DNA of 64,000 bases from Ooceraea biroi (lineage: Eukaryota > Arthropoda > Insecta > Hymenoptera > Formicidae). The notes beneath the pieces were generated by a model. The model saw only the letters and a list, made by a program, of their open reading frames with translations. It made no database searches and was not told the origin of the DNA. Numbering within the stretch: the first letter of the stretch is position 1; every line of letters starts with the position of its first letter. The translations under genes were made by a program, and so were the position numbers. Positions 40,602 through 53,765 of this stretch are shown one piece after another. The stretch covers positions 15,402,464 to 15,466,463 of the forward strand of contig NC_039511.1 in NCBI RefSeq assembly GCF_003672135.1, written 5' to 3'.

Positions 40602-43089
40602 TCTCTCACTCTCTCCTCCTTTTCTCTCCACCTCGAGTCAACAATACGAGTAGCATCCATTGTCGAATGCTTTTAAATTTGAAATACAAACCGTCTACCT
40701 TCTCGCCGCCCCTTATCTCGTCTACTCCGTTCTCTCCCCCAGTTCTCCCTTATCAACGTCATCATACATGTGCCGTTTAAAAGAATTTCTCACGGCCGCG
40801 CATTTCCCTGTGATCGTTCCCATGCACTCGAGCAAGTCCGAACACTCTTCGGTTTGACCAACTTCTGGAGAAAAGTGAGAAGCCGAGGGGGCGGCTCTTG
40901 TCACAAGGAATAGTTGACATTTCAGGAAAATGCATACGTGTCTTTTTACTATTTAACTACTTTTGTGACATGATACTTTCTCATGGTATGGAGCAGTCTC
41001 TGGCTGCTCACTGTTTGACTCTTTTCACTTTGACATCGTTTGCTTGAAGTTGCGAAGACTCGAACCGCTCTGTGTCAATTCAGTCGCAAGAAAGAATTGC
41101 GGTCGCCGGAGCTCGCAGACCTCGGAATTATGTGGGTTATTAGGATTTCGCTCAGGAGTGTTGACTCGGTGCCTCCCAGGAAGACTCGGAACTTCTTGGG
41201 TAACACAAACGTAATTAGGAGCCACGGAGGCGGAAAGCGGGAATTAGTCACTTTGTAATCGTAATTCGGGAAAGTTTATGGCCCGCGGTTTATGAAGACG
41301 CATCCCGCCGAGTCGCCGAGAAAGTTCTGGTTATCGCGCCGACGAATTAAACCGATACAGCCGGGTTGCGGCATCTGTTACTAACGGCTTAACTCACTCG
41401 CCCTTTGCGCCGCGATACACGCGGGGTACAGCCGGCATGAATATAAGTCGAAACTGGGCCACCTACATCAGACAGTTGCGGAAGGAACGGGAAATAAAAA
41501 GAGCCCCATATATCACAGGCAGAAATCAAGGAGCGCGATAGTAAATTCATGTAGTTGGACTATCCATGAAAAGAGCTGAGAGACCGCAGAAATAAAAGGT
41601 ACCTATCCCCTTATTACGTAATTTATTGCAAGGATTCTTATTCTACCGCGCGTCAGTTGTATAATAATAAGTGCATGCAAATGCGATTATAAATCTTTCT
41701 TTTCAATTTGCGACGCATTTCTACGGAGATATATCAATGTTCCAACGTAATAAAGCCAAATGAACGTACAACATAAAGCTAGCGTTGCAGCGTAATATAA
41801 CGAATGTAATAATGCGACTATTACGCAAATAATACGTTTCAGTTTATATTACCGAAATAGATGCGGAGCAATTACCTTCACAATGTAATTACCGTAATAA
41901 TAATGTTCCAACTTATTATTATGCCGTTCCGCACGCTGGATTTGTTTGCATATAGTGCGGACATGACGAGGTTTTGGGCGATCGATCGTATATCATAGCT
42001 TGAGTGTTCGGTGCCCTGGGAAGGGCACCCCCTTTGCCAGATTTTCGAAGGTTTCCCTTCTCATACTGGCGCAAACATAAAATCGGGAAGCCCACCCTTG
42101 CGGCTTTCGATGCCTCGCCCTTTGATTTCCGGCTTTTGCGAAATGCGATCTCGTTAATGGCGCATAACATCAACGGAAAACTTTTCCGTCCAATCCCCTG
42201 CCTCGTCACAGTCGAAGCAAAGTATTATCCTCGGCACGGAATAATCCGAGAAACGTACGCGGAAAAATCGGCTTGCAGTTGTAAAATATTAGGGGACAGC
42301 GATGCTAGCGAAACAGTGAAACAGCTGTTTCCGCCGTGCGAACGAGTTCATGTCATGAACGAGCGGAACAATCAGAGGAAACCTTGCAGGCACGACATAC
42401 GTAATGACATGTAAAAATAACGGGAAGAGATACAGCTCTGTTATTCTTTGTAATTGGAGCAGATAGCCGTATCGAGTATCTACCTTGAATTCATGTAAAG
42501 TTGTCGGATTTACATGACGCACACGTTCGCAGCCTTAACGAGCTTGGGAATTACCAATGTAAAAAAAGGGCTCCACTATATCTTTCGTTAGTCGCAAACA
42601 TTTTTTACTGCAGCTGTATGCATCACGTTTATCGGGCGCAGCGTTCAACTAGTTATCAAATTTGTGTGTGATGCTAACAGAACGTTCCCTACGTTTTCTG
42701 TATGCAAAAAAGCTTTTCATTTTAAATGTCAACTTTTTACTAGAATAGATGAAAATTTCATAGTTTCAGGATTTTTATAGACTCGATGCTGTTTTCAATT
42801 CTTTTACGAGTAGATTGCGTATTCCTTGTATTTAATTATTACGCTTACGTCTGCTGGATCTCGCTTTTTCTGAAAAGTTGCACTAATAACCAGCGAAGCT
42901 GACAAGCTATCAATTTTCGCGATTTGTTATGATTTACAAGCACATCAGCTCTAACGGACGTGAATATGACAAGAAAAATTGCATTTAGGGTACCGTTAAA
43001 GATTCAGCAGACGTTATCTGTCTCGTTGGTGAAGATTGATGGGTCGTCAATGTCGTTAATGGGAATTCGTGAAAGTTGATGAACTGGAA

Positions 43090-43480
43090 GTTAAGTGCTC
43101 GTTTAATTGAAATTGAGATAATCTTCTTAAATAATAGAGATATTGGAGACGAGAGGAAACATATAAATTAAATAAAAAATAATTATATATAATAATTTAT
43201 TTTAGTAATTTTAATAATCATTAACTGCCATTATCATCTTTATAATATATATAAAAATACTTTTAGCAGTTTCCTATTTACGTATAAACTGAGAACACGT
43301 ATTAATTTTTGTTCAACATCGTATCATAATTTTGAAGATACGAAGAACCATAAAATTAGAATAATTATCAAATAAAATTTAATTGGGCGACAATGTTACT
43401 TGTTTGAGGAATAAATCAATTTTGACATTATCCTACCATTCTCTTGTCTCTTAAACGTCTACTGTTCTATTTATTATCAT
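43090..43480. other. AT-rich island, no recognisable feature
   Basis: This AT-rich intronic DNA has TATA and AATAAT runs. I saw no terminal repeats and no coding frame. Confidence 0.6.
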
Positions 43481-44374
43481 CCTAAATTATGAGACGGCTT
43501 GAAGAGGCCAAGTTACGCACGATGTTTCCTCCGCTTTTGGACCGCACGGATGGAGCTTGCGCGCCGAGTCTGCACGCTGTATATGACGACGTATCGTGAG
43601 TGTAAAATACCGCGTGCGCGTTGTAGGCTGCAGGTACCTGCCAGGGTGTGCATGAAGTATAAATAATTAGCATGATATATAAGCATCCTGCGGCCGCGCG
43701 GGTGCGCCGAGCACGGTATATCGACGTGACCCGCGGCTTTATTTCGAGAGCGGCCACATTTTACCCCGTTAAATTAGCACGGCTGCCCGCGATTTATGTC
43801 ACTCGTTTTGAGAAAACCGTTGTCGAGATAGATCATTCCAACGTGATATTAAGCGACAAACGGAAGCGGACGCGAATGTACGAGGCTGCGGCCCGCGGTT
43901 TGGCGAAACGGGACGCATCACCGGCGTCGCACCGTTACTTCATCTTACTAAATTAGCGTTGAGATATCGCCACGCCATGAGCAAACGGAATAGACGCGTT
44001 ATATTGATTTATCGAAAGCGAGCTAGGGTCGGAGCGCGTGTTCGCCATAGAATTTGAGACTATCTGCGAAAATAATGGGCGCGGCGGGTGCCGCGTGAGA
44101 GAAAAGCGAGATGCGTATGATGGTCCATTCTCCGCAGCCCTTGGAAAAGACGGTGTCGTGTTTCCCGATGCCAAAGGCGATGCCCTAAAAGCGTTTCTCC
44201 GAACCATCCCTTAACGCAACTTGAGCTGGTGGCGGCGCGCGGAATTTTCATTCGTGATAACAAGCGATTAAAAGGGAAAAAGAGTGGAAGCGACGAGAGC
44301 GAACAGCTGACTGCATTTTGTATTGATATGACGTGCTTATCAATAAATTATATAATATTATAAATAAATTTTAG

Positions 44375-44378
44375 TTAA
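44375..44378. repeat. TTAA target-site duplication, left
   Basis: TTAA directly precedes the CCC of the left terminal repeat. It is the fixed piggyBac target. Confidence 0.92.
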
Positions 44379-44393
44379 CCCTTAGCTGGCACA
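44379..44393. repeat. Left terminal inverted repeat of piggyBac-type element
   Basis: These 15 bp (CCCTTAGCTGGCACA) match the right end in reverse complement without mismatch. Confidence 0.92.
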
Positions 44394-44421
44394 CTGCAGC
44401 CAAATCACATAGATGGCACAC

Positions 44422-44441
44422 TGGGGTCCTGTAGGACCCCA
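44422..44441. repeat. Subterminal palindrome, left end of the element
   Basis: TGGGGTCCT and AGGACCCCA form perfect 9-bp arms around a 2-nt spacer. A matching palindrome lies in the right end at 44865. Its position suggests a transposase-recognition role, which is inference. Confidence 0.85.
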
Positions 44442-44864
44442 GCAGTACATTCATTTGTAACTACTGTAAATAAATATATAATTACTTTCAAAAATTAGGA
44501 GATACTCCTAAAGTATTCTTATAGAAGATCTTATAGTAAATTTAAAAAAAATTGAAGGTTAAGTATACAAAAAAATGGATTTTGTCGAAAAAAAACGTGA
44601 AAAATGTCAGTTTTCATTCAAAAATTTATTTTTTCAATTTTTTATATTAAGAGCTAAAATTTTAATGACATACTCTGGAGTCATAACACTATTATAAAAA
44701 AAAATAGTTTGATTTTTTCGGTTTAAAAAAAGGTATTTATTCTGAAGGTTGCATTGGTGATATTTGAAAGTGGTTATGTTTTTTTTTTCAATTTAAGCTG
44801 TTTATTTAAGAAGTATTTCAAGTTTACGTACGTTCAAATATTGAAATTTACAGTCGGACTAGGC

Positions 44865-44884
44865 TGGGGTCTCTCAGGACCCCA
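44865..44884. repeat. Subterminal palindrome, right end of the element
   Basis: TGGGGTC and GACCCCA form 7-bp arms around a 6-nt spacer, directly abutting the right terminal repeat. The left copy is instead separated from its terminal repeat by about 28 bp. Confidence 0.85.
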
Positions 44885-44899
44885 TGTGCCAGCTAAGGG
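44885..44899. repeat. Right terminal inverted repeat of piggyBac-type element
   Basis: These 15 bp (TGTGCCAGCTAAGGG) are the exact reverse complement of 44379-44393. Confidence 0.92.
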
Positions 44900-44903
44900 T
44901 TAA
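44900..44903. repeat. TTAA target-site duplication, right
   Basis: TTAA directly follows the GGG of the right terminal repeat and pairs with the copy at 44375. Confidence 0.92.
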
Positions 44904-45544
44904 AATTGCGCTTCCCATTTGCGAATCTGGAATTAATAAATCTCGCTCTTTTTGGATGTTACATTCTTCATACTTTTTGAATTATGTATAATCTTCCGAC
45001 AATATGTTCACTCAATAATGCTTTCCTGTTGCCTCACATTAAACATAGCCAGTAAGTATAGAACGATTGCTCATTTGACAGTTAAAAAAGTTTGTATAAA
45101 AGTTTGGCGAATGCAGGAGATTTCATAAAGATGTCACTTATCTTGTCGAACTTTAGGCAAAAATTGTGTCACATTATTCCATTTGGTTCTCCGATACCGC
45201 GCCCGATTGCAAAGATATTGAAAATTGAAACGACATGACGAGTAAAAGTTCGAGGAGCTAGCAGAGCTGACTTTCTCGATTAGTTTCAAGTGAATTTCAG
45301 TTTAATAAAACTTGAGGAATTGATTGCGCGACAATTTTTAATATCAAGGGCTGCGAATAATACACGTTAATTGCGCCCTTATTTTTCGTACCGGCAACTG
45401 CGAATTGTCCGTGAGTTACGGAATTTCTACAGCTTGTCTTCGCGAACTGCGCGAACGTGTAATTTGCGTAATGAACCGCGATCGCAAGAAGTATGTATTC
45501 TCGCGGCTTCTAGCAGTTTGCTGGCCAGTTCGCGTCGTGTGACT

Positions 45545-45930
45545 TGGCAAAAGGGGTAGCACGATAAGGAGGAAAAAAGGAACGAGGAGAAGGGCAGCGA
45601 GCGAAGGTAAAGGGAGAGATGACGCGAAACAGTCTATCTCTCACCTATTTCCTGCTCCCTTGCTTCTCTCTCTCTTTCTCGCTCCTTCGCGTCTGCTTCC
45701 CCTACCGGCCTCTTCCCAACTCGGCTCATAGAGGCGCATTCCCGGACGATCCATTTCCAGATTAAACACGCGTAAAACTCCACTCTCATGCGGCACGTAC
45801 AAGAAGTATGTTCCTCTCTTCTTTGCCTCCTTTTTCCACCTCGCCCCTTCTCTCTTCCCTTTCTTTCCTTTTTGCGCCTGTTCGCCTTTCACGCGCTCCT
45901 TCCCTCCATCTCGCCCCTGCCGTTCCCCAC
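45545..45930. other. Purine-rich block followed by pyrimidine-rich block
   Basis: About 80 bases rich in A and G (45560-45640) are followed by C/T-rich stretches with CTCT runs (45655-45700 and 45800-45910). The overlapping frames on both strands here are low-complexity and not considered genes. Confidence 0.6.
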
Positions 45931-47774
45931 CCCGAAAAGTAGACGACAAGGGAAAGACTCGCGTGCTATCATTGAAAATCTTGTAGAAGCGGAGATCTCT
46001 CGCTTTTCGACACACACTGAAAGTATCTGCTTAATCGCGCAACATTTCGAGAAGATCAACTCGTGATACGGAGAAATTCTTCAAGTGCTGCAACATAAGA
46101 GTCAGCCTCGTACGCGTGCGTTTCTGCTAGTGAAATCAGATGAGCCTTGAACGAAACCGGATTGACTTTGTCAATATCTACGTAGAAAGGTATAGTGACC
46201 GACAATTTTGTTCGCTGCAAGTTAACAAGAGCGATCGAGCGGCGATTAGCATCGATATTAATATAAACCGATTATCAGCAGTAACGGGGAAGCAGACTAT
46301 CGGGGATAAGTTTATAATGGACGTTTTAATGATACTTCCGCCACGTGCTCTTACCCGGGCTATTGCCAACGCCTGTTTCCTTAACGGGGCAATTTCCGGT
46401 TATCGGGCATGTTCGAAGCGAGGTCAGGGTCAGCCGAGATCGATGAGGACGACGTTAACGAGGCGCTGGATGCGCGGACGGAGATACTCCGAGGCGAACG
46501 TTACCGTTTAAGGCGAGACGTGACGTCGAAATGGAAAGTACGTAGGGGTAACCGGCGAGAAGGGTGGCGGGCGAAACGCGCGCGAGGCATTTGAGGAGTA
46601 CAAAGCTCGTCAGGATGGCGGGGATGTTTGGTGGAGGCGGGGTGCCTGTGAAATAACAGAACGGAAGCTCGACTCCCGCGCGGAAGGTAGCTAGGTAGAA
46701 CGAGATACGAGCGGGATGGGGATCTATTGAGCTCGTCGCGCGGCTGCTCGACGCGCGTATTAACGCGCCATAATAATTACGAATGTAATCAGCGACGCGC
46801 GCAGGAGCTTCCTGAATCGCGCGTTTTGCTTTCACCTCGGTTGGCCGTCTGTTCTCGCGAGGAAAAACGGATCCCCACGACGTAGACGGAGATCCCCGCG
46901 CGCGCGAGTAGAATAAAAGTTCCAGCAGGGCGCATGGAGCCGAAGGGGGTGGTTGTGCGGGGGACGCTTTTCACGCTGCTATATCTCGCTGCGCCAATTT
47001 GTATAATGAGACTGAGGCTCATTGAAAGCTCGACGGCGAACGTATGACACAAGTGCAGATCGACCGGTGTATTACACGGTATTTTCAGATAGAAATAATC
47101 TCTATCGATTAGAGAGATGAAACATGGAAAAGTTGCTGGTAAAAAGTGTGGAAAATTATGATCGAAGCCGTTACACTTGTACAGCAAGCGCTGCGCCGAC
47201 GTTCGTCTTGCAGAACTTTTACTTTTGAAAGTTAATACGAGGCTGCTAGAGGTGACGGTCCGCACGTCGGATTTAATGGCGTAAAGAAAATACACGCGAC
47301 CATGGAAGGTGGGACAGTTTCCAAAGAGAAACATTATAATCCGTCGTACAAGTTGAAGAACGAAGAGCGAGGGAAAGTCTTAAGTAATCGTTAGAAAATC
47401 AATGGTGAGTTCTCAGCCGTTGTCTCACGGACAATGTGCAATAATCCATGGTAGGGAGCCGGGATGGCTGCAGGCTTTCCCACGAGGCGGTAAGCGGTTA
47501 GGTAGTCGGGAATCGGGGAACGTGCTGGAAACGCGGAAGCGTGTCCTCCATCATCGAAGTTGGAACTTGTCGGCTAATTGCATAGTTCGCCTTCTTGCCT
47601 GCAAACATCCGAATTGTCGGAAGCACACTTGGCCGTACTTAAAACTTGCCGCCCTCTCAATCTTTAATATTTTCCATGTATTCGCAGCTCGCGCGCAAAT
47701 TTTACTTCAGAGACGTGCGTCTCCGTATACAGTGTACGAAAATAGTTGCGTACATTCCTCTGCGAGGCTGCGAA

Positions 47775-47806
47775 TTCGTTTCTAGCTCTGCGATACTAGA
47801 AACGAA
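47775..47806. repeat. Inverted repeat, 11-bp perfect arms
   Basis: TTCGTTTCTAG and CTAGAAACGAA pair perfectly around a 10-nt loop. This is close to what chance allows in a window this size. Confidence 0.7.
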
Positions 47807-48982
47807 ACCGTAGTTTCACTGCTGGAGTAATGTCTTCGGGGTATAAACGAGAATTGGACTTCCAGCGAGTCGGGAGCTCGGGAGTAACAAAAGATCTTTA
47901 TTTGTTCAATTAATCCCAAGTAAACGAACCCAGAATAAATTAATTTCAAGTCTTGTTGTAATAGGATCATTATACGAGCTTTGTTGATCAAGATACTTCA
48001 CAATGAAGGTTCTACAGTCTCATTTAGAAATTTGATTAAACGCGCCCTGTATATGCAAGAAAAAACATATTAGTCGCATGTATCATAGTGCAAACCATTG
48101 CGAGAAGGGTAACGTCTAGAAGCTATCTTAATTTCCGAAATAATTCCTCTTCGTCTTGAGAAATCCCGACGCGCCTATCGAGCAAGATCCTCGCGCGGAA
48201 TGAAAAACAGAAACGGAGACGAGACACGGGGGTGCGTGTTGTTGTTCCGGCCTCGCTTAAATAATTCATAAGCAATATTGCACCGTGGTCGCGGTCACGT
48301 CTCGACTACCCTCCTGATTGGCTCAAATTTACGAGCCATTGTCGCCTGATTGGTTGCGCTTGTGCGACGGATGGTGGCTTCGTAAAGAAAAGCACTTTAT
48401 CGCCCGGGAACATTGACGTGCCGGAGCGAGCAGCGTCGCCGGGCAGGGCGAGCATGAAACGCTTTCGGTAATTCCTCCAAGACTCACCCGCTCGCCGTTT
48501 CCTCCCATTTCTTCGCCGGCTACCGCGCTGCCGATTCAACCCCGTCGAATTCCGCCGTCCCGCACAAAAGCCGCTCTCGAGGTATCCCAATAGAAACGGA
48601 AAACAGCGTGCGCGCGTTCGCTACCGCCGCGTGCTCCTCCTTTCTAACATTCGCCGCTCTTTGTGCGGTATTTGTTGGCGCCATTCCATCCGTGAGACGA
48701 TCCCGTCGGAGGATATCCACTCCTGCCGAGTGCACGGACACACGTACATGGTGTGATTACGACTGCTGTTATCAATGCAATCTCCAACGGAGCCTTCTCC
48801 CGAGTATTTGATGAAAATCTTTTCTGCAGTTTCCATAAGAGATAACGATACCCGTTATAACAAGATGTAAGGACGAGGAACCGAAGGTTTCGCGCGGTAA
48901 CAAAAATTGCCGCTCTTAACGAGATGCGAGCTATGCAGTTTCAATTTCGCCAGAAATTTGAATCGCTTGTCGCTCTCTTCTT

Positions 48983-48986
<4 letters not shown>

Positions 48987-49015
<29 letters not shown>
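48987..49015. repeat. (CT)14 microsatellite
   Basis: Fourteen uninterrupted CT units. Confidence 0.93.
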
Positions 49016-49021
<6 letters not shown>

Positions 49022-49325
49022 CGATTGCATTCACATGAAAATTCGGCGCGCAGGATGTCGATGCTTCGAAACCATTCGGTAAACTCGCGAGTTTCTCTAC
49101 GAAGCCTTCTTCCACGACGGTGGCGTGAGTTTGCGAAGGGATGTTATGCCCGCTGCACGCCCCCGCGAGTTGCAATTTCGGTTCGGTCTGGTAGACCTCG
49201 TTGCCCGTGACACTTTGACGCAACCTCGCAAGCGGAGAACGGTGTCCGGAGAACGCCTGTGCCAGGCAGTTATGAGTTGCTTAATTGTTTTGTCACTGTT
49301 CGTCCCGACCTCCTCGCGACGGCAG

Positions 49326-49370
49326 CGTTCTCGTTGTCGTTGCTGTCGTTGCTGCTGTCGTTGCCGTTAC
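49326..49370. repeat. Degenerate CGT/TGC trinucleotide repeat
   Basis: An imperfect GTTGTCGTTGCTG-type run. It would translate as Arg/Cys or similar homopolymer-like peptides, and no coding evidence surrounds it. Confidence 0.75.
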
Positions 49371-52300
49371 GCCGAGGTAGACTTTCTCGGGAGATCATTT
49401 CCGGAATAGCCTGCCGACTTTGACCGCTCGATAACTTGGACCGCGAGATTCTAATGTCCGCTTAAAATCGACAGACAAGAGGGATTGCATTGTTCGCCAA
49501 AGATTAAGTTCAAAACTGTCCAAATTCCACCTGGTGACACCCAATTTCCCACAGCCTAAAGTGTTATTCGACGAATTTATTCACGTTTCAGTACATAAAT
49601 ATTTGATAGACATTAAAACGGATTTATTATTTCTGTTGCAGGATATCGGATTATTGTTGCGAGAAGTCACAACATAGTTACGCAGACTTTAGTGATTCTC
49701 TGAATCTTTTATTTCACATAAGTGACAGTATCTCGGATTTTAATTTCGCGAGTTTTGGCGGTGTCTTGAATTTTAATATACCCAGATCTTTTTGTCAGGG
49801 CGCTCTTCCGTTTTACTATTTTATCAGTGAGAAGACGTGCTACATCTGGGACACATTATGCATGTTACATTATATCTCACGTCGTCCGAGTCCTCGTCTT
49901 TCACGAAGTAGCTTGCCAGATTATCCGGATAAAGGATTTTAATGTGTACTTGATACAATGATGTAGTCGTGTTCTGTAACGGTGTAGCTTAATATCTACG
50001 AAATCCTTTATAACCTTGTCTGTCCCTGTAACTTAATCATTACCTGTTCGCTTTCTTTTTGTTCCGCTGCTGTCGATGTAAAGAGCCATCCAAACGGCAG
50101 CCGTTAAAGGATACATCGTGCCGCTGATATTGGCTGGCGCCGAATGTCGGTGACGCTGTCGAGAAGACTCCTGACAAGCGTTGTTATTAAAAATCCGTGG
50201 TGCCGTGAGCTCAGAAACTGCTCCAGAAGTGAAACAAGCGTCGCACGGCTCAAAATGCGACGTCTGTGTAACACTCGAAGCAGCGTTCATCGGATGTCAG
50301 TGAAATATCTTCCGCCGAAAGACGAATCGCGTCGAATGATTAGCTCGGCGAATTTCTCCGCTCTGCTGAAGCGATGGAGAGAATGTTCCACGCGATGTAA
50401 TTTCGTTACGTCACGATCAGCTGATCAAAGCGAAAATACATTGTAACGTAAATTCTCTTTTAACGCGATTACGACACGCGTACGGCACAAGAACGCGTCT
50501 AAACGGCTAGCCCGCGTTCGTGTAGCCGTGCGTTACGGGACGCGGAAATTCCGTTAAAAGTTGTTCGGCCTGTTCGGCCGAACGACGAAACATCATTAAA
50601 ACACCGAGGCTCTTTCGCCGTCCGGCGAATTTTCATGGGGAGGTGAATTTCCGGGGGTTCCACCTCGGCATCGTAATAACGAGACGTATTCGTCGTACGC
50701 GAGAAATAATGTGCGCCGAATCGAAGCCGGGAGTCCATTTTTATCGGCTTATACATCTTGGCGGTAGTCGCGGCGGCACCCTGAAGCGAACAAGGCGAAA
50801 CGGGGGAGGGAGGAGGGTGCCTTGGTACGCAGCTGGTGCGAATATTAAAAGCAATCGCTCAGCCCCGCGTAATAACTGACCGTCCGATCTGCCGGTATAT
50901 ATATATAGCGCACTCGTACTTGCCTGCGCATTGCAATCCGCAGTTGCGTGAAGAGAATAATAGTCGACGCCGCGGAGGTTTTTGCTCTTCGTTTTTAGCG
51001 TGACACTCTCGTATGACGCACGAAATTTCCGCGCTGCAAAATAACTGCAGGAGCCCGACACGTCGAGAAGGGTAACACTTGCTTCTACGTATGGAAAACG
51101 CTCCTCGATCACTGTGCGGAAAAAAAGGAAGCACATTCAAGTGACACATAATACAGATAACGGAAATGAATCTGAATCTTTGACAAAAGTTGGTGGCAAA
51201 TTTAGTTTAGGATAATTCCGGAATAATTAATGCTGAAGATGACACAGCTGCGCTTACGGCATTCCGTCAAATTTTTAGTAAGGGAAAACTGGGTCGTCGG
51301 GAGATCGTCAGAATTTATTATTAATTGATTCGAGATAGCTTAATAGGACTAAAAGCACGAGTCATCTTTCCCCGAACACTTTTGGAAGTTAATTAATTCC
51401 GAGGGCGCCACGGGGCCTTTTTCATAGGCGCGTTCTTAGACGAAGCTTTCGTTCTCACGATGATGATGTCGGGGATGAAATAATGGGCAGGCGAAAGCGG
51501 GCGGGCCGCCGAACGTGCGGCACGGCGGAAATGATCAGTTGCAAAATCGCAGCCGCGTATTTGCCTTTAATTTGTCGAGCGAATTAACCGGGTATTTGAG
51601 GCGGGCAAACGCCACCGCATCGCTGCCGTTCGCCATCGATGGCTCGGGGATGGAAACGAATCGGCGATCTCCGAAATTTAATAATAATTCCCGGTCTCCA
51701 AATCCCCCGCAACGCCAAATATGACGTCGCCGATGAAATTCCGCTGTCTCTATCGACGGGACTACTACCGGCGCCGCTACCTTTGCGCGGTTTCTCCACT
51801 CGGAGATCGAAATAAATTATAAGCGCACTCTCTGTTTAAACAGCTAACGAGCCCACCGTATATAACAGGAAACCGTGCGGCGGAGATAGAAGCGGATAAA
51901 TAGGGCGAAAGTTTCGTCGCTACAAACGATACATTGACAATTTCCGGGATAACTGCGAAAGACAGAATGTTTCTTGTTTGAAACTTGTTTCGATCGTACC
52001 AAGGAAGCCGTTACTCTTCAGACTCTTCAAACTTGGAATGCTGAAAGTGTCATAAAGAGGAAACGTGATATCACCGCGGCTCATTGACGATTTAAATGCC
52101 TCACGCTATCAGTTCGCAAATTCAATTTTGCAAAAATAAATTTCATCGTATTCGAGACAAACGGTTGCACACACGCTCGCCGGCATTGGAATTCTGCGCG
52201 GCCGTCGTAATCCGTGCCGCAAGTCGTCCATTCTCGCCGTTATAATTGAAACTTTAGCGTTATACGGCCGCCCCGGCTATTTCCGTGTCTCCTCCTCTGT

Positions 52301-52708
52301 CTTTGGTGCGAGCACGGCCACATACCTCGTATAACAGTTTAACCAGCATTCGAATTCCTGCGGAATTAGCGCGAGTTCGCCTGTGAAATTTCTCGTTCGC
52401 GTTATCCGCGGATGCAGTTCGCCGTGAGAGCGGTGCGATGGGCGGATAAGGGACGGACGGAGAGGAGAGGAGAGGAATTGAGGTTTCGGAACGAGACCGC
52501 TTACGGTCGCGAGGGGGGTGGCGGCGGCGCGGGACACAGGGGATGAGAGAGCAGGGAGTTGCGAAGAATGGCATCGTGAATTACTTTTCCAAATGCTCCC
52601 GATCCGACTCGAGGCTCTCCTTTCTACCGCGCCCCTTCAGGGTAGAAGCATCCAGAGGGGTAGGTAGCTCTTCCAATTTCCAGGCGTGCCAACCAGATTG
52701 AATTTCTA

Positions 52709-52748
52709 TCGTCGTTGACGACGACGACGTCGACGACGAAGACGACGG
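52709..52748. repeat. Degenerate ACG/GAC trinucleotide repeat
   Basis: A run of GAC/ACG units with a small palindromic GACGTCGACG centre, in intron. Confidence 0.8.
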
Positions 52749-53567
52749 CGGTTGGCGGCCGATCATTTCGCGAGATATCGGGTAACTGGGTTATGTTTGC
52801 GAAAATGGCTTCGAGCCTCTCGATTTTTCTCGGTAACGCTACCTCTCCGTTCCCGGCAGTGCTCCTCTCTTCCTATTCCTCGCACTTCCCCTTCATTTTC
52901 TTCTGTTTCCCACACTCTCTCCTTCTCGCTTTCTATCTCCTCGTTAACTCCCTGACCTGTTCTCGCGCGAAACTATCGCTCGATGAGACGAATCGAATGA
53001 ATGGGACGTCGAATGCTCTCACGTTGATCGACTGGACAGCCAGAAATTGCGTCTCGTTGACAAACGTCTATTACATCGGACAGAAAAGTGATTACCAGAA
53101 GGCAGATAGCATCCCCTCGATATTTATTATTGTACCCTGCGATTCGAATCTCAGGCGGGATCTTGAATAAAAGCTTGTATCCGAGAAACGTATCTCAATT
53201 TTAATTTGAGAATATAATATAGATAAGCCGAATTCATAATAATTAATAATCTTAATTGCCCGATGAATTCTTCCAAATTCATTTGTCCTCGCACTTGCAA
53301 GCCATAAAGTGTCATCGACTGTTCCAATTCCAGCACGTATATGTAAACCGCAGTTATAGCTCGCAACTTCTCGTATCTGACGTACGATGTACAACGTAGA
53401 GCGCGAAATCCGTTGCAAATAGCTGCTGCGACCGCACCGGGGAAGTTTGAGAGGCACTTCCCTCGTTCCTCGCCCAGCCTGTCCTCGTATCGGAAGGTGA
53501 GATCGGGAGAAGAGGTATTACCGCGACGAAAGAACGGCGGAAAGACTCACTCTCTCTCGTCTCTTCG

Positions 53568-53592
53568 TCGTCCTCATCGCCGACGACGACGT
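53568..53592. repeat. CGT/GAC trinucleotide repeat
   Basis: Short CGTCGTC and GACGACGAC runs side by side in intron. Confidence 0.7.
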
Positions 53593-53681
53593 CGGGACGC
53601 ATCTCGTCCGGGAGCGTGCGAGCGACCGGTGTGAACTTCGCTGTAGGGGATTATGCAAACGGGAGTGGTTCCCGAGCACGG

Positions 53682-53765
53682 AGAGAGAGAAATAGATAGA
53701 GGTAAAGACAGAACGAGAGAGAGAGAGAGACGAAGAAAGAGAGACAGAGAGCTAGAAAGAGAGAA
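53682..53765. repeat. Purine-rich tract with (GA)n core
   Basis: An imperfect GA tract with an uninterrupted GA run at about 53716-53730. Confidence 0.8.

Larger units (their letters stand above)
44379..44899. mobile_element. Non-autonomous piggyBac-type element (MITE), 521 bp
   Basis: The element starts CCCTTAGCTGGCACA and ends with the exact reverse complement TGTGCCAGCTAAGGG, giving 15-bp perfect terminal inverted repeats. TTAA sits on both sides (44375-44378 and 44900-44903). TTAA target duplication with CCC...GGG ends is the diagnostic signature of the piggyBac superfamily. Inside each end lies a GGGGTCC/GGACCCC palindrome. The 350-bp core is AT-rich with long A and T runs and no open frame of useful size. 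It therefore encodes no transposase and would need one in trans. It sits in the intron between the two Musashi exons, about 10.8 kb before the micro-exon. The intact ends and duplication suggest a fairly recent insertion; that is inference. Confidence 0.93.
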
